64,000 nt of DNA from Lawsonibacter sp. (GTDB lineage Bacteria; Bacillota; Clostridia; Oscillospirales; Oscillospiraceae): contig JAAWSG010000005.1 in NCBI GenBank assembly GCA_022801435.1, forward strand, positions 1 through 64,000. The letters are read 5' to 3'. Each line of letters starts with the position of its first letter. The first letter of the stretch is position 1. Below are positions 51,018 through 60,210 of this stretch, in pieces. The notes beneath the pieces were generated by a model. That model did not search any database. It had not been told where the DNA came from and worked only from the letters and a program-made list of their open reading frames with translations. The position numbers and the translations under genes are program-made.

Positions 51018-51563
51018 TCAGCGGTAGGACAGCAGGGTCCCTGCATCCTTCCGGGGGGGCGCATCCCCCACCGCGGCGGGGTAGCCCAGGGCGATCAGGG
51101 CCATCAGCTCCTGGTCCTCCGGCAGCTCCAGATAGGCCTGAAGCCCCAGCCGGTCAAAGACTCCCATGATGACGGTGGCCAGCCCCAGCTCGTGGGCCGC
51201 CAAGCAGAAGGTCTGGGCGGCGATTCCGCAGTCGTAGTACTGCCACCCCTCCTTCCGGTCGGTGGTGAAGCTCCCGTCCCGGTTGAAGCCGCAGCGCCCC
51301 TTTACAAAGCTCTGGGCCACCAGCACCGGCGCGCTGGCGATGATGTTCGGGTTGTTGGAGGCCCCCTCGATACAGAACCGGTCGATCACCGCCTGCTGTG
51401 TGGCGGGGTCCTCAATGGCGAGATAGCGGCTGATCTGGGTGTTCTTCCAGCTGGGGGCGTAGGCGGCCAGGGAGACAATCTCCTCCAGCGCCTCGCGGCT
51501 GACGGGCTGGCTGGTAAACTGCCGGACACTGCGGCGGGTGAGGATACAGGTTTTAGCGTCCAT
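51018..51563 (-). CDS. Nitroreductase family protein
   Basis: This 181-residue flavoprotein of the nitroreductase fold has the FMN-binding RRSVRQF at the start and APSWKNTQ near the middle, with a GIAAQTFCLAAHELGLATVIMG segment typical of the family. It is probably an NAD(P)H-dependent reductase of small aromatic or nitro compounds, substrate unknown. ATG 51563 was preferred over TTG 51587 because of a GAGG at an 8-base spacing. It is convergent with the DUF6514-like gene and divergent from dapL. Confidence 0.88.
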   Translation of the reverse strand: MDAKTCILTRRSVRQFTSQPVSREALEEIVSLAAYAPSWKNTQISRYLAIEDPATQQAVIDRFCIEGASNNPNIIASAPVLVAQSFVKGRCGFNRDGSFTTDRKEGWQYYDCGIAAQTFCLAAHELGLATVIMGVFDRLGLQAYLELPEDQELMALIALGYPAAVGDAPPRKDAGTLLSYR

Positions 51564-51651
51564 ATGGGTTGCCTCGCTTTCTGTCAAAGTAGTTTCATGT
51601 TATTCCCAAGATGTTCCTTTGTCAAGGGGAAAAATCAAGCGAATCCCACGA

Positions 51652-51680
51652 TTGACAATCCCCCCTCCAGGGGAGATAAT
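51652..51680 (+). promoter_or_regulatory. Sigma-A promoter of dapL
   Basis: Consensus TTGACA (51652-51657), 17 bases and GATAAT (51675-51680), about 33 bases before the dapL start. Confidence 0.75.
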
Positions 51681-51712
51681 GGGGAGAACAACTGTATCAA
51701 GGAGTGAGTTCC

Positions 51713-52933
51713 ATGGTTCAAATCAATGAAAACTTTTTGAAACTGCCTGGCAGCTACCTGTTTTCTGAGGTAGCGCGGCGCATTTCCGCCTACACCTCCG
51801 CCCACCCCGGGGTCCAGATCACCAAGCTGTCCATCGGCGACGTGACCCGCCCCCTGGTCCCCGCTGTCACCCAGGCCATGTCCGCCGCGGTGGAGGAGAT
51901 GGGCACTGCCGCGGGCTTCCACGGCTACGGGCCGGAGCAGGGCTACCCCTTCCTCCGGGAGGCCATCGCCCAATCCGACTACCGCGCCCGGGGGATGGAC
52001 ATCAAGCCGGAGGAGATCTTCGTCTCGGACGGGGCCAAGAGCGACTGCGGCAGCATCGGGGACATCTTCGGCACGGACAACCGGGTGGCGGTGTGCGACC
52101 CGGTGTACCCCGTCTATGTGGACACCAACGCCATGGCGGGCCGGGCGGGGGAGTTCCAGGCGGAGCTGGGCAAGTGGAGCCGGCTCATCTATATGCCCTG
52201 TGTGGAGTCCAACGGCTTCTCCCCCGACCTGCCCCGGGAGCGGGCAGACCTCATCTACCTCTGCTTCCCCAACAACCCCACCGGCGCGGCGGCCACCCGG
52301 GAGCAGCTGAAGACCTGGGTGGACTACGCCAACGCCAACGGCTCGGTCATCCTGTACGACTCCGCCTATGAGGTCTTCATCACCGGCCAGGAGGTCCCCC
52401 ACTCCATCTTCGAGATTGAGGGGGCCCGCACCTGCGCCATTGAGTTCCGCTCCTTCTCCAAGACCGCCGGCTTTACCGGGACCCGCTGCGCCTACACCGT
52501 GGTCCCCATGGAGCTGGAGCGGGGGGGAGTCAAGCTGAACAGCCTGTGGAACCGCCGCCAGACCACCAAGTTCAACGGCGTGTCCTACGTGGTCCAGCGG
52601 GGCGCCGCCGCCGTCTACACCCCCGAGGGCCGCGCCCAGATTTTGGAAAATGTCGCCTACTACCAGAACAACGCCCGCATCATCCGGGAAAAACTGTCCG
52701 ACGCCGGACTCACCTGCTTCGGCGGGGTGAACGCCCCCTACATCTGGCTGAAAACGCCGGAGAACATGGGCTCCTGGGCGTTTTTCGACCTGCTGCTGGA
52801 CCGGGCCCACGTGGCTACCACCCCCGGCGCGGGCTTCGGACCCAGCGGAGAGGGCTATATCCGCCTCACCGCCTTTGGGGAGACCTCCGCGACCCAGGAG
52901 GCGGTGGAGCGCATCCGGGCCGCTCTGTCCTGA
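51713..52933 (+). CDS. dapL: LL-diaminopimelate aminotransferase
   Basis: This PLP enzyme converts tetrahydrodipicolinate directly to LL-2,6-diaminopimelate in lysine and peptidoglycan synthesis. The 406 residues show the DapL start ([20 protein letters not shown]), [24 protein letters not shown], the [13 protein letters not shown] region, [10 protein letters not shown] and the PLP lysine in [12 protein letters not shown]. The DapL route is common in Clostridia and distinguishes this lineage from Bacillus. ATG 51713 has AAGGAG at about 8 bases. Confidence 0.95.
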   Translation: MVQINENFLKLPGSYLFSEVARRISAYTSAHPGVQITKLSIGDVTRPLVPAVTQAMSAAVEEMGTAAGFHGYGPEQGYPFLREAIAQSDYRARGMDIKPEEIFVSDGAKSDCGSIGDIFGTDNRVAVCDPVYPVYVDTNAMAGRAGEFQAELGKWSRLIYMPCVESNGFSPDLPRERADLIYLCFPNNPTGAAATREQLKTWVDYANANGSVILYDSAYEVFITGQEVPHSIFEIEGARTCAIEFRSFSKTAGFTGTRCAYTVVPMELERGGVKLNSLWNRRQTTKFNGVSYVVQRGAAAVYTPEGRAQILENVAYYQNNARIIREKLSDAGLTCFGGVNAPYIWLKTPENMGSWAFFDLLLDRAHVATTPGAGFGPSGEGYIRLTAFGETSATQEAVERIRAALS

Positions 52934-52952
52934 GGGCTCCGGTATAAATCAG

Positions 52953-52990
52953 CAGGGCGTGCCGCAGAAACCTCTCTGCGGCACGCCCTG
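52953..52990 (+). terminator. Intrinsic terminator of dapL
   Basis: CAGGGCGTGCCGCAGA (52953-52968) and TCTGCGGCACGCCCTG (52975-52990) form a perfect 16-bp stem followed by ATTCTTCT. Confidence 0.8.
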
Positions 52991-53041
52991 ATTCTTCTGT
53001 CCGCGTTCCAATTGGCGGGGTCTTCTCACGTGCGGCGCGTC

Positions 53042-53572
53042 TCAGTCCTCGTCCGCCGCCGCGTCATAGATAGCCCGGGAGCTCCCGCCCGCGGCAGACC
53101 CTCCCGACGCGATGGCGCTGGCCGCGGCGCGGAAGCGGGCCCGGGACCTCTTGATCTCGTCATAGGCCTCCGCCACCGCCTCCTCTGTACGGCGGAGGGC
53201 GTCCTCACAGTACTCGTTGGCCGAGCGCTTCAGCTCCCTGCTGCGCTCCTCCGCCTGCTGCATCATCTCGTTGGCCCGCTGCCTGGCCTGGAGCGCCAGC
53301 GCGTCCTCCGCCAGCAGCTGACGGGCCCGGTCCTCCGCCGACTTCACAATCGCCTCCGCCTTCCGCTTGGACTCCGCCTCCAGCTCCGCCCGGCGGGCCA
53401 TCATCTTCCGGGCCTCGGTCAGCTCCATGGGAAACTGGGTCCGGATATCGTCAATCAGGTCCAGCGCCTGGTCCCGGTCAATGACGCACTTCTCACTGGA
53501 CAGCGGGGCATTCTTCGCCTCATCGATCATCTCAAACAGCATATCCAACAGCTCTTCCACGCCGCTTGCCAT
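53042..53572 (-). CDS. Coiled-coil protein of unknown function downstream of coaD
   Basis: This 176-residue, almost entirely helical protein is rich in Glu, Ala and Arg (about 45-140), with DivIVA- or ATPase-subunit-like heptads. It starts MASGVEELLDMLFEMIDEAK and ends in a Gly/Ser-rich tail. There is no membrane segment. It is the last gene of the rsmD-coaD set, 4 bases from coaD. The function is unknown; it could be a scaffold like DivIVA, but the conserved N-terminal motif of DivIVA is missing. Confidence 0.7.
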   Translation of the reverse strand: MASGVEELLDMLFEMIDEAKNAPLSSEKCVIDRDQALDLIDDIRTQFPMELTEARKMMARRAELEAESKRKAEAIVKSAEDRARQLLAEDALALQARQRANEMMQQAEERSRELKRSANEYCEDALRRTEEAVAEAYDEIKRSRARFRAAASAIASGGSAAGGSSRAIYDAAADED

Positions 53573-53576
53573 GGCC

Positions 53577-54074
53577 TTATCCTCCCTTTCCTTCCATCTC
53601 TCTCATGCGCCGGTTCACGTCCTCCACAATCTCCCGGGGGACAAATTCCGCCAGGTTGGCCCCGTATCTGGCCATCTCCTTGACAATGGTGGAGCTGAGA
53701 TAGGTATATTTTTCGCTGGAGGCCAAAAACATCGTCTCCAGCTTGGGGTTCAAATGCCGGTTGATGACCGCCATCTGCACCTCCTGCTCAAAGTCGGACA
53801 CCGCCCGCAGGCCCTTGACCACCACCTTGGCCCGCCGCCGTCTGGCGTAGGCGGACAGCAGCTCGTCCGAGAAGTCCACCTCCACATTGGCAAACCGGCC
53901 GGTGGACCGGCGCAGCAGCTCCACCCGCTCCTCCGGGGTAAACATCCCCGTCTTTTTGGAGTTAATCATCACGCAGACGATCAGCTTGTCAAAGCAGGAC
54001 GCCGCCCGCTTAATGATATTCAGGTGTCCCAGCGTCACCGGGTCAAAGCTGCCCGGGTAGATGGCTGTGCTCAT
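53577..54074 (-). CDS. coaD: Phosphopantetheine adenylyltransferase
   Basis: This enzyme makes dephospho-CoA from 4'-phosphopantetheine and ATP. The 165 residues include YPGSFDPVTLGHLNII with the TxGH nucleotidyltransferase motif and the late YTYLSSTIVKEMARYG with the ISSTxI-type segment. It overlaps rsmD by 4 bases; rsmD-coaD is a very common gene pair in Firmicutes. Confidence 0.97.
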   Translation of the reverse strand: MSTAIYPGSFDPVTLGHLNIIKRAASCFDKLIVCVMINSKKTGMFTPEERVELLRRSTGRFANVEVDFSDELLSAYARRRRAKVVVKGLRAVSDFEQEVQMAVINRHLNPKLETMFLASSEKYTYLSSTIVKEMARYGANLAEFVPREIVEDVNRRMREMEGKGG

Positions 54075-54628
54075 CGGTTCACGCTCCCGCTCCGGCGGCA
54101 GACGGTCAGCTTGATCTGCCCATACCGGTACTCCCGCCCCGCCTCATAGGGGGCCGCCAGCTCGGGCATAGACCACTCCGCCCTGCTTTCGCAGACTATT
54201 ATACCATGTTCCCGCAGAATGTCAAACCTTGTGATTTTTTCCAGACACTGCTCCAGCAGATCGGTGTGATAGGGCGGGTCCAGAAAGACCACGTCAAACC
54301 TCTCCCCGCAGCTCCGCAGGAAGGTCTGGGCCTCCCCCTGGACCACCTGGGCCCGGTCCTCAAAGCGGCACAGCTTCACATTCTCCCGCACCAGGGCCGC
54401 CGCCTCCCTGCGCTGGTCCACGAAGACACAGCCCTCCGCCCCCCGGGACAGGGCCTCCAGACCCAGCTGCCCCGTCCCCGCGAACAGGTCCAGTACCCGC
54501 CGGCCCTCCAGCTCGAACTGGATGATGTTGAACAGGGATTCCTTCACCTTGTCGGTGGTGGGCCGGGTGTCCATCCCCTGGAGCTCCTTCAGCTTTCTCC
54601 CCCGGGCGCTGCCTGAGATAATGCGCAT
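54071..54628 (-). CDS. rsmD: 16S rRNA (guanine(966)-N2)-methyltransferase
   Basis: RsmD methylates G966 in 16S rRNA. The 185 residues have the start MRIISGSARGRKL, TRPTTDKVKESLFNI, the SAM site VLDLFAGTGQLGLEALSRGA and the catalytic DPPY (VFLDPPYHT). All motifs are intact. It lies 27 bases after the SnoaL-like gene on the minus strand. Confidence 0.97.
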   Translation of the reverse strand: MRIISGSARGRKLKELQGMDTRPTTDKVKESLFNIIQFELEGRRVLDLFAGTGQLGLEALSRGAEGCVFVDQRREAAALVRENVKLCRFEDRAQVVQGEAQTFLRSCGERFDVVFLDPPYHTDLLEQCLEKITRFDILREHGIIVCESRAEWSMPELAAPYEAGREYRYGQIKLTVCRRSGSVNR

Positions 54629-54655
54629 AGCTTCTCTTCCTTTCCTGTTGGTGTC

Positions 54656-55078
54656 CTAGAACCACATGGCCTTTTCGTCCCGGAACCGGGGGGTCGGGCC
54701 GTCTGCGTATGGGTCGTACCGGTTCTCGTTGCATCCAAACTCCTTGAGGGCGCAGATTTTCCCCTCCGGCGTCCATCGGATCAGGGACATGCCCTCAAAG
54801 GCCTCCGGCCTCCCGCCGTCCATGGCGTTCTGAAAGTACCACTCCACCACCGTCTGGCTGTCCGTGTGGAAATACTGCCTGATCTCCCACCGGAGCACCC
54901 TGCCCCGGGTGTTCCACTCCTCGAACCAGTGCTTGATCCGCGCCGCCCCCCGGTACTCCGGCCCCCAGCTCTCCGTATAGACCGCGTCAGGGGCAAAAAT
55001 CTCCTCAATACCCAAATCCGTCCCCTGCAGCCACATGTCAAACCAGAGCCGGATGATGTGTTCTCTCTTTTCTTCCAT
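54656..55078 (-). CDS. SnoaL-like (NTF2-fold) protein
   Basis: This 140-residue protein has the pattern of SnoaL-like/NTF2-like domains: IIRLWFDMWLQG, IFAPDAVYTESWGPEYRG, then HWFEEWNTRGRVLRW and a beta-rich end. Some members are isomerases or have no enzyme activity. It sits between uvrC and rsmD in the same direction with 3 bases to uvrC. No substrate can be inferred. Confidence 0.8.
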   Translation of the reverse strand: MEEKREHIIRLWFDMWLQGTDLGIEEIFAPDAVYTESWGPEYRGAARIKHWFEEWNTRGRVLRWEIRQYFHTDSQTVVEWYFQNAMDGGRPEAFEGMSLIRWTPEGKICALKEFGCNENRYDPYADGPTPRFRDEKAMWF

Positions 55079-55081
55079 GTT

Positions 55082-56902
55082 TCACTCTTCTCCATGAAAA
55101 TAGTCATACACCGCCTGGGCGGTATTTTTGGGCAAAACCTCCTGGAGCTGCTCCAAAGAGGCGCCCTTGACGGCCTTCAGGGTCTTGAAGTGCTTCAAGA
55201 GCTGCTGCCGGCGCTTCTCCCCCACCCCGGGTATTTTGTCCAGAACCGAGGTTTTTACATGTCCCGCCTGGAGCTGCCGGTGGTATTCGATGGCGAAGCG
55301 GTGGGTCTCCTCCTGGATCTGTCCAATGAGGGCGAAGACCGCCGGGATGGACTGGATACCGATCTCCCGTCCGTCGGGGTGGACCAGCGCCCGGGTACGG
55401 TGGCGGTCATCCTTCACCATGCCGAAAGCGGGGATGTCCAGACTCATCGCCTCCAGCACCCGGGCGGCCACCTTCACATGCTCATGGCCGCCGTCGATCA
55501 GGAGCAGGTCCGGCTTTTCTGAAAACTTTTCGTCCCCGTCCAGATACCGTCGGAAGCGGCGGGTGAGCACCTGCTCCATGGAGGCGTAGTCGTCCGGGCC
55601 CTCCATATCCTTGAGCCTGAACCGCCGGTAGTCCCGCTTCAGGGGCTTCCCGTCCACATAGACCACCATGGAGGCCACAATGTCGCTGGCCCCCGTGTTG
55701 GAGATGTCGTAGGACTCCATCCGGCGGGGGGGCCGGTCCAGGCTGAGCATCCCCCCCAAGGCCTCCAGCAGCTTATTGCGCCGCTCCTCCCGGGTGGTGG
55801 CCCGCTCCACCTCCTCCCGGGCGTTCTGGTTGGCCAGCTTGATGAGGTCCATCTTGGCCCCCCGCTGAGGGGTAATCAGCTCCACCCGATACCCCACCTG
55901 CTCAGACAGCATCCGGGTCAGGGGGACCTGGTCGGGCAGCTCGCAGGGGATCAGGATCTGCTTGGGCAGACGGCTGCGGTCCGCATAAAACTCCCGGACC
56001 AGGGAGGAGAGCACCGCCCCCTCTTCCTCCTCCATGGGGGTCTCCAGCAGCTCGAAGTCCTTGGCCGCCAGCTCCCCGGACATATAGTGGAGGACCACAA
56101 AGCAGCTCTTGGCCGTCCCCCGGAAGAAGCCCGCCACATCGGTGTCCGCCAGAGAGCCGGCGATGACCTTCTGCCGTTTGCCCAGCAGCTCGATGGCCCG
56201 CAGCCGGTCCCGGAGCTCCGCCGCCCGCTCGAAGCGCAGCTCCTCCGCCGCCCGCTCCATCTCCTGGGTCAGGTCCCGCTTTACCTCCTTAAACCTGCCC
56301 TCCAGCAGGGATACCGCCTGGGCGATGGCCTGCCCGTGCTGCTCCCTCAGCTCCTCCCCCCTGCAGTAGCCGTCGCACTTGCCCATGTGGAAGTTGAGAC
56401 AGGGCCGCTCCCGGCCGCAGTCCCGGGGGAACCGCTTGCTGCAGGAGGGCAGGCGCAGGGCGGCGCGCAGGGCCTCGATGATGCCCTGGGTGCTGTGGCG
56501 GCCGGCGTAGGGGCCGAAGTACCGGGCCCCGTCCTCCGCCGCCCTGGAGGCCAGGGAAAACCGGGGGTACGCCTCATTGGACAGCCGGATATAGGGGTAT
56601 CCCTTGCTGTCCTTGAGGAGGATGTTGTACCGGGGCTGGTGGCGCTTGATGAGGGAGCACTCCAGCACCAGGGCCTCAAACTCGCTGTCCGCGATGATGA
56701 CATCGAAGTGGTCGATCTGCGCCACCATGGCCCGGGTCTTCCCGGTGTGGGAGGCGGAGTCCTGAAAATACTGGCTCACCCGGTTTTTCAGCGCCTTGGC
56801 CTTTCCCACATAGATGACGGTGCTTTTGGCGTCCTGCATGATATAGACGCCCGGCTTCAAGGGCAGGCTGCGGGCCTTCTCCTTCAGCTCGTCAAAGGTC
56901 AC
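55082..56902 (-). CDS. uvrC: UvrABC system protein C
   Basis: UvrC makes the dual incision in nucleotide excision repair. The 606 residues show the GIY-YIG nuclease (KPGVYIMQDAKSTVIYVGKAK, N-terminal), a cysteine cluster (CGRERPCLNFHMGKCDGYC), the UVR helix (about 200-235), the RNase H-like second nuclease (SYDISNTGASDIVASMVVY and LLLIDGGHEHV) and a C-terminal helix-hairpin-helix. The start is GTG 56902 with AGGGG 6 bases upstream; the in-frame ATG at 56956 would add an atypical Gly/Arg-rich leader. Confidence 0.96.
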   Translation of the reverse strand: MTFDELKEKARSLPLKPGVYIMQDAKSTVIYVGKAKALKNRVSQYFQDSASHTGKTRAMVAQIDHFDVIIADSEFEALVLECSLIKRHQPRYNILLKDSKGYPYIRLSNEAYPRFSLASRAAEDGARYFGPYAGRHSTQGIIEALRAALRLPSCSKRFPRDCGRERPCLNFHMGKCDGYCRGEELREQHGQAIAQAVSLLEGRFKEVKRDLTQEMERAAEELRFERAAELRDRLRAIELLGKRQKVIAGSLADTDVAGFFRGTAKSCFVVLHYMSGELAAKDFELLETPMEEEEGAVLSSLVREFYADRSRLPKQILIPCELPDQVPLTRMLSEQVGYRVELITPQRGAKMDLIKLANQNAREEVERATTREERRNKLLEALGGMLSLDRPPRRMESYDISNTGASDIVASMVVYVDGKPLKRDYRRFRLKDMEGPDDYASMEQVLTRRFRRYLDGDEKFSEKPDLLLIDGGHEHVKVAARVLEAMSLDIPAFGMVKDDRHRTRALVHPDGREIGIQSIPAVFALIGQIQEETHRFAIEYHRQLQAGHVKTSVLDKIPGVGEKRRQQLLKHFKTLKAVKGASLEQLQEVLPKNTAQAVYDYFHGEE

Positions 56903-56967
56903 GGGCTTCCCCTCCCTCCCCGCGCCGCCCGGACCTCTGAAGGCGGCGCTCTTCATACCACAAAGTC

Positions 56968-56995
56968 AAAAAAGACGCCGCGTTGCGGCGTCTTT
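56968..56995 (-). terminator. Intrinsic terminator of the HPr gene
   Basis: AAAGACGCCGC and GCGGCGTCTTT (56971-56981 and 56985-56995) form a perfect 11-bp stem with a GTT loop; on the minus strand a T run follows. Confidence 0.85.
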
Positions 56996-57009
56996 CATGA
57001 GCTGGATGC

Positions 57010-57273
57010 TTACTCGGAAAAGTCGGAAGAGATCATCTTGTGCAGGGCCTCTACCGCTTCCTTTTCATCGGGGCCGTCTGCAATCAGCTTGATGGGGATG
57101 CCCTTCACGATGCCGAGAGACAGAACGCCAAGCAGGCTCTTCGCGTTCACTTTGCGCTCCTCTTTCTCCACCCAGATCGCGCTCTTAAACTCATTGGCCT
57201 TCTGGATAAAGAAGGTAGCGGGTCTGGCGTGCAGACCGACCTGGTTGTTCACGACAGCTTCCTGACTATACAT
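57010..57273 (-). CDS. HPr-family phosphocarrier protein
   Basis: This 87-residue HPr contains the phosphorylatable histidine in VGLHARPAT and the regulatory serine in NAKSLLGVLSLGI, so it is HPr-like and not Crh. It carries phosphate in sugar PTS uptake and, when Ser-phosphorylated, acts with CcpA. No PTS enzyme gene is adjacent. ATG 57273 was chosen because GGAGG lies 8 bases upstream; the ATG at 57297 is unlikely. Confidence 0.92.
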   Translation of the reverse strand: MYSQEAVVNNQVGLHARPATFFIQKANEFKSAIWVEKEERKVNAKSLLGVLSLGIVKGIPIKLIADGPDEKEAVEALHKMISSDFSE

Positions 57274-57311
57274 ATCGCGTACCTCCGCCCTCTTCATTAG
57301 GATGTGTCCTT

Positions 57312-57341
57312 AGCATACCAGATTTATCCCGTCTCCGTCAA
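57312..57341 (-). promoter_or_regulatory. Sigma-A promoter of the HPr gene
   Basis: On the minus strand, TTGACG (57341-57336), 18 bases and TATGCT (57317-57312). Confidence 0.6.
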
Positions 57342-57595
57342 TGGATATTTTCACAAATATTACAGCGGTTTTCACCAAATTTTACGGGGAAACTCTCAGT
57401 ACAATCGTTCCGTTCTCCCTCTTCCTCCAAAAAATAGCAGCATTTTCAGTCTTCCGCCGTCTTTTTCCATAAAAATCCTCCCAGAACCACCCACAAATTT
57501 TTTGTTGAGATTTCTCTGGATCAATTTGCAATTCTGGCACGAAATACCATGTCTGGAGGGACTGCTCCGCCGGCGGGAAGCTGCTCATCTCCCCC

Positions 57596-57624
57596 TTGCA
57601 AAATGGAGCGGAACAGCCTATAAT
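57596..57624 (+). promoter_or_regulatory. Sigma-A promoter of the Gtr cluster
   Basis: TTGCAA (57596-57601), 17 bases and consensus TATAAT (57619-57624), about 40 bases upstream of the first gene. In the rest of 57274-57663 I see only the HPr promoter (57312-57341) and about 250 bases of unassigned, moderately AT-rich sequence. Confidence 0.75.
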
Positions 57625-57663
57625 AAGGGAAACTGCCCACTTCTTTCCAAACAGGAGGTCTCT

Positions 57664-59247
57664 ATGTCCATTGATGCCCAGGGGCGGCGGCTGTGGCAAA
57701 AAATCCCGCCTGCCCAGCGCGCCGCCTTCCTTGCCTGCCTGGTGACCGGCTATCTGGTTCACCTCTATGCCTTTGCCAACCTCATCCCCAACTCCGACGG
57801 TCTGAGCCGGATGTACGACCTACAGCAGATGACCGTCTCAGGCCGTTGGTTCCTCCACTACGCCTCCGCCCTCAACGGCTTCACCCAGCTGCCCGCGGCC
57901 ATTGGACTGCTCTCCCTTCTCTTCCTGTCCCTGGCCTCCGCTCTGGCGGTGGATCTCCTGTCCATCCGGAGCCGGGCGCTGGGGGGACTGGCGGGGGCGG
58001 TCATGGCCGCGTTCCCCTGCCTGGGGTACACCTTCCTTTATATGTTCACCGCCTCGGCCTACTGTCTGTCCATTCTGCTGGCGGTGCTCTCCCTCTGGCT
58101 GGCCCTGCGGGGGAGGCTGGGCTGGCTGCTGGGGGTGCTGGCCCTGGCTGTGTCCATGGGCATCTACCAGGTGTACGCCGCCCTGGCCGTCTCCCTCTCC
58201 CTGCTGGCGGTGCTCTCCCGAGCACTGGATCCGGAGTCCGAATTCAGGGACTGCCTCCGGCTGGGCCTGCGCCTCATGGCCTACCTGGCGGCGGGGGCGG
58301 CCCTGTACTACGGCATTCTCATGATCTTCCTCCGGGTCAAGGACCTGGAGCTGCTGTCCTATCTGGGCATGGACGCGGCCAGCGCCGGCTACCCTCTGGA
58401 ACAGCTGCCCCGGCTGGTTTTTCGGTGCTATAAGCAAACGGCCGCGTTCTTTTTCCTCCCCGGCGCGGCGGACGGCTTCGCCACCGGGTGGTTCGCCCTC
58501 CTGAACCTGGCCGCCCTCCTTCTGGGGCTGACCTGCCTGCTCCTCCAGCTGTCCAGCCGGGGCCTGTGGGGGGAGCCCTGGCGTGTGGCGGGGGTGCTTT
58601 TTTTGGCCGCCCTCCTCCCTCTGGGCATGGACCTGGGCCAGCTCCTCAGCCCCTACTCCACCCCCACCCCTATAATGAAGTACGCCTTCGTCTCTGTCTA
58701 TCTGGCGGTGTTCCTGCTGGCCGGGCGTGTGGACGGCCTGCGCTCCGCCCTGGCCCCCGGCATGGCGGTGTGGGCGGGCCTGCTCCTGCTCTTCTGCCTG
58801 AACACCACCAACCTGCTCTACGCCGCCGCCCAGCAGGCCCACCTGGCCACCCAGAGCTACGCCACCCGCCTCCTCGCCCGCATTGAGGACTGCCCGGGGT
58901 ATGAGCCGGGGATGGAGGCGGCCATCATCGGCGCCGTCCCCATGGAGCAGCTGGCGGGCTATGTAGAGAGCTTCGCCCAGGTGGACCACTACAGCGTCCC
59001 CTCGGGCACGGTGCTCACCCTGAACAAGCACATTTACTACTACCTGGAGCAGTGGCTGTGCGCCCCCGTCCAGGAGCTGGGGGAGGAGACCATGCTGTCC
59101 CTCTCCCGCTCCCCCGAGTTCCAGGCCATGCCCCTCTACCCCGCCCAGGGCAGCGTCCGCGTTCTGGACGGCCGGGTGGTGGTGCGGCTGGCGGAGGAGT
59201 ACACCCCAAAATCCGGCTACGAGCTAGCTTATGAGAAGAGGAGATAA
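57664..59247 (+). CDS. GtrII-like membrane glucosyltransferase
   Basis: This 527-residue protein has ten or more membrane helices and matches the glucosyl transferase GtrII family: IPNSDGLSRMYD with an acidic loop early, GRWFLHYASALNG, FTASAYCLSILLAVLSLW and an extended late region. GtrII-type proteins move a lipid-linked glucose onto a surface polymer outside the membrane. AGGAGG precedes ATG 57664 by 5 bases. The next two genes encode the donor synthase and the flippase, so this is a complete three-gene surface-glucosylation cluster. Confidence 0.85.
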   Translation: MSIDAQGRRLWQKIPPAQRAAFLACLVTGYLVHLYAFANLIPNSDGLSRMYDLQQMTVSGRWFLHYASALNGFTQLPAAIGLLSLLFLSLASALAVDLLSIRSRALGGLAGAVMAAFPCLGYTFLYMFTASAYCLSILLAVLSLWLALRGRLGWLLGVLALAVSMGIYQVYAALAVSLSLLAVLSRALDPESEFRDCLRLGLRLMAYLAAGAALYYGILMIFLRVKDLELLSYLGMDAASAGYPLEQLPRLVFRCYKQTAAFFFLPGAADGFATGWFALLNLAALLLGLTCLLLQLSSRGLWGEPWRVAGVLFLAALLPLGMDLGQLLSPYSTPTPIMKYAFVSVYLAVFLLAGRVDGLRSALAPGMAVWAGLLLLFCLNTTNLLYAAAQQAHLATQSYATRLLARIEDCPGYEPGMEAAIIGAVPMEQLAGYVESFAQVDHYSVPSGTVLTLNKHIYYYLEQWLCAPVQELGEETMLSLSRSPEFQAMPLYPAQGSVRVLDGRVVVRLAEEYTPKSGYELAYEKRR

Positions 59248-59250
59248 TCT

Positions 59251-60210
59251 ATGCAGGAGACATTGAAAACCGGACTGCTGTCGGTGGTCCTTCCCGCCTA
59301 TAACGAGGAGTCCTCCATTCCCCGGGCCGCGGAGGTCATCTGCGGCCTGCTCACCCAGGCGGACATCCGCCATGAGCTGATTTTTGTCAACGACGGCTCC
59401 CGTGACCACACCTGGGAGGCCATCCAGAAGCAGGCGGACCGCTATCCCCAGGTCCGGGGCATCCAATTCTCCCGGAACTTCGGAAAGGAGGCCGCCCTCT
59501 TCGCCGGACTGGCCCAGGCCCGGGGGGACTGCGCCGTGGTGCTGGACTGCGACCTCCAGCACCCGCCGGAGAAGATCATTGATATGTACCGCCTGTGGCA
59601 GCACGGCTATCAGGTCATCGAGGGGGTGAAGGTCAGCCGTGGGAAGGAGAACCCCCTCCACACCCTGGCGGCGAGGGCCTTCTACTCCGCCATCAGCGGG
59701 GCCACCGGGGTGGACATGAGCCGGGCCTCCGACTTTAAGCTGCTGGACCGGCGGGCGGTGGACGTGCTCATCGCCATGCGGGAGAAAAACGCCTTTTTCC
59801 GGGCCCTGTCCTCCTGGATCGGTTTCTCCACCGCCCAGGTGGAGTTCGAGGTCCAGCCCCGCCTGGAGGGGGAGTCCAAGTGGTCCATCCGCAGCCTGGT
59901 CCGGTACGCCATCACCAACATCGCCTCCTTCTCCACCGCTCCCCTCCAGATTGTCACCCTGCTGGGCGTTGTGGTCTTCCTGTGCTCGGTTCTGCTGGGC
60001 CTGCATTCCCTGTGGCAGAAGTTCACCGGCCAGGCGCTGGAGGGCTTTACCACCATCATTCTGCTCCAGCTGCTCATCGGCAGCATTTTGATGATCTGTT
60101 TGGGCATCATCGGCTACTACATCGCAAAAATCTATGAGGAGATCAAAGACCGGCCCCGGTACATCGTGGACAGCCGGTGCGGCGGGGAGGACCAGGATGG
60201 ACAAGCTTAA
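59251..60210 (+). CDS. Family 2 glycosyltransferase, GtrB-like (polyprenyl-phosphate glucosyl/mannosyl type)
   Basis: This 319-residue GT2 enzyme has LSVVLPAYNEESSIPRA, FVNDGSRDHTWE, the catalytic DCDLQHPPE (DxD-type), and two C-terminal membrane helices (about 230-300) like GtrB and DPM1. It probably makes undecaprenyl-phosphate-linked glucose. It starts 3 bases after the GtrII-like gene, and its stop overlaps the gtrA-like gene by 14 bases. Confidence 0.92.
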   Translation: MQETLKTGLLSVVLPAYNEESSIPRAAEVICGLLTQADIRHELIFVNDGSRDHTWEAIQKQADRYPQVRGIQFSRNFGKEAALFAGLAQARGDCAVVLDCDLQHPPEKIIDMYRLWQHGYQVIEGVKVSRGKENPLHTLAARAFYSAISGATGVDMSRASDFKLLDRRAVDVLIAMREKNAFFRALSSWIGFSTAQVEFEVQPRLEGESKWSIRSLVRYAITNIASFSTAPLQIVTLLGVVVFLCSVLLGLHSLWQKFTGQALEGFTTIILLQLLIGSILMICLGIIGYYIAKIYEEIKDRPRYIVDSRCGGEDQDGQA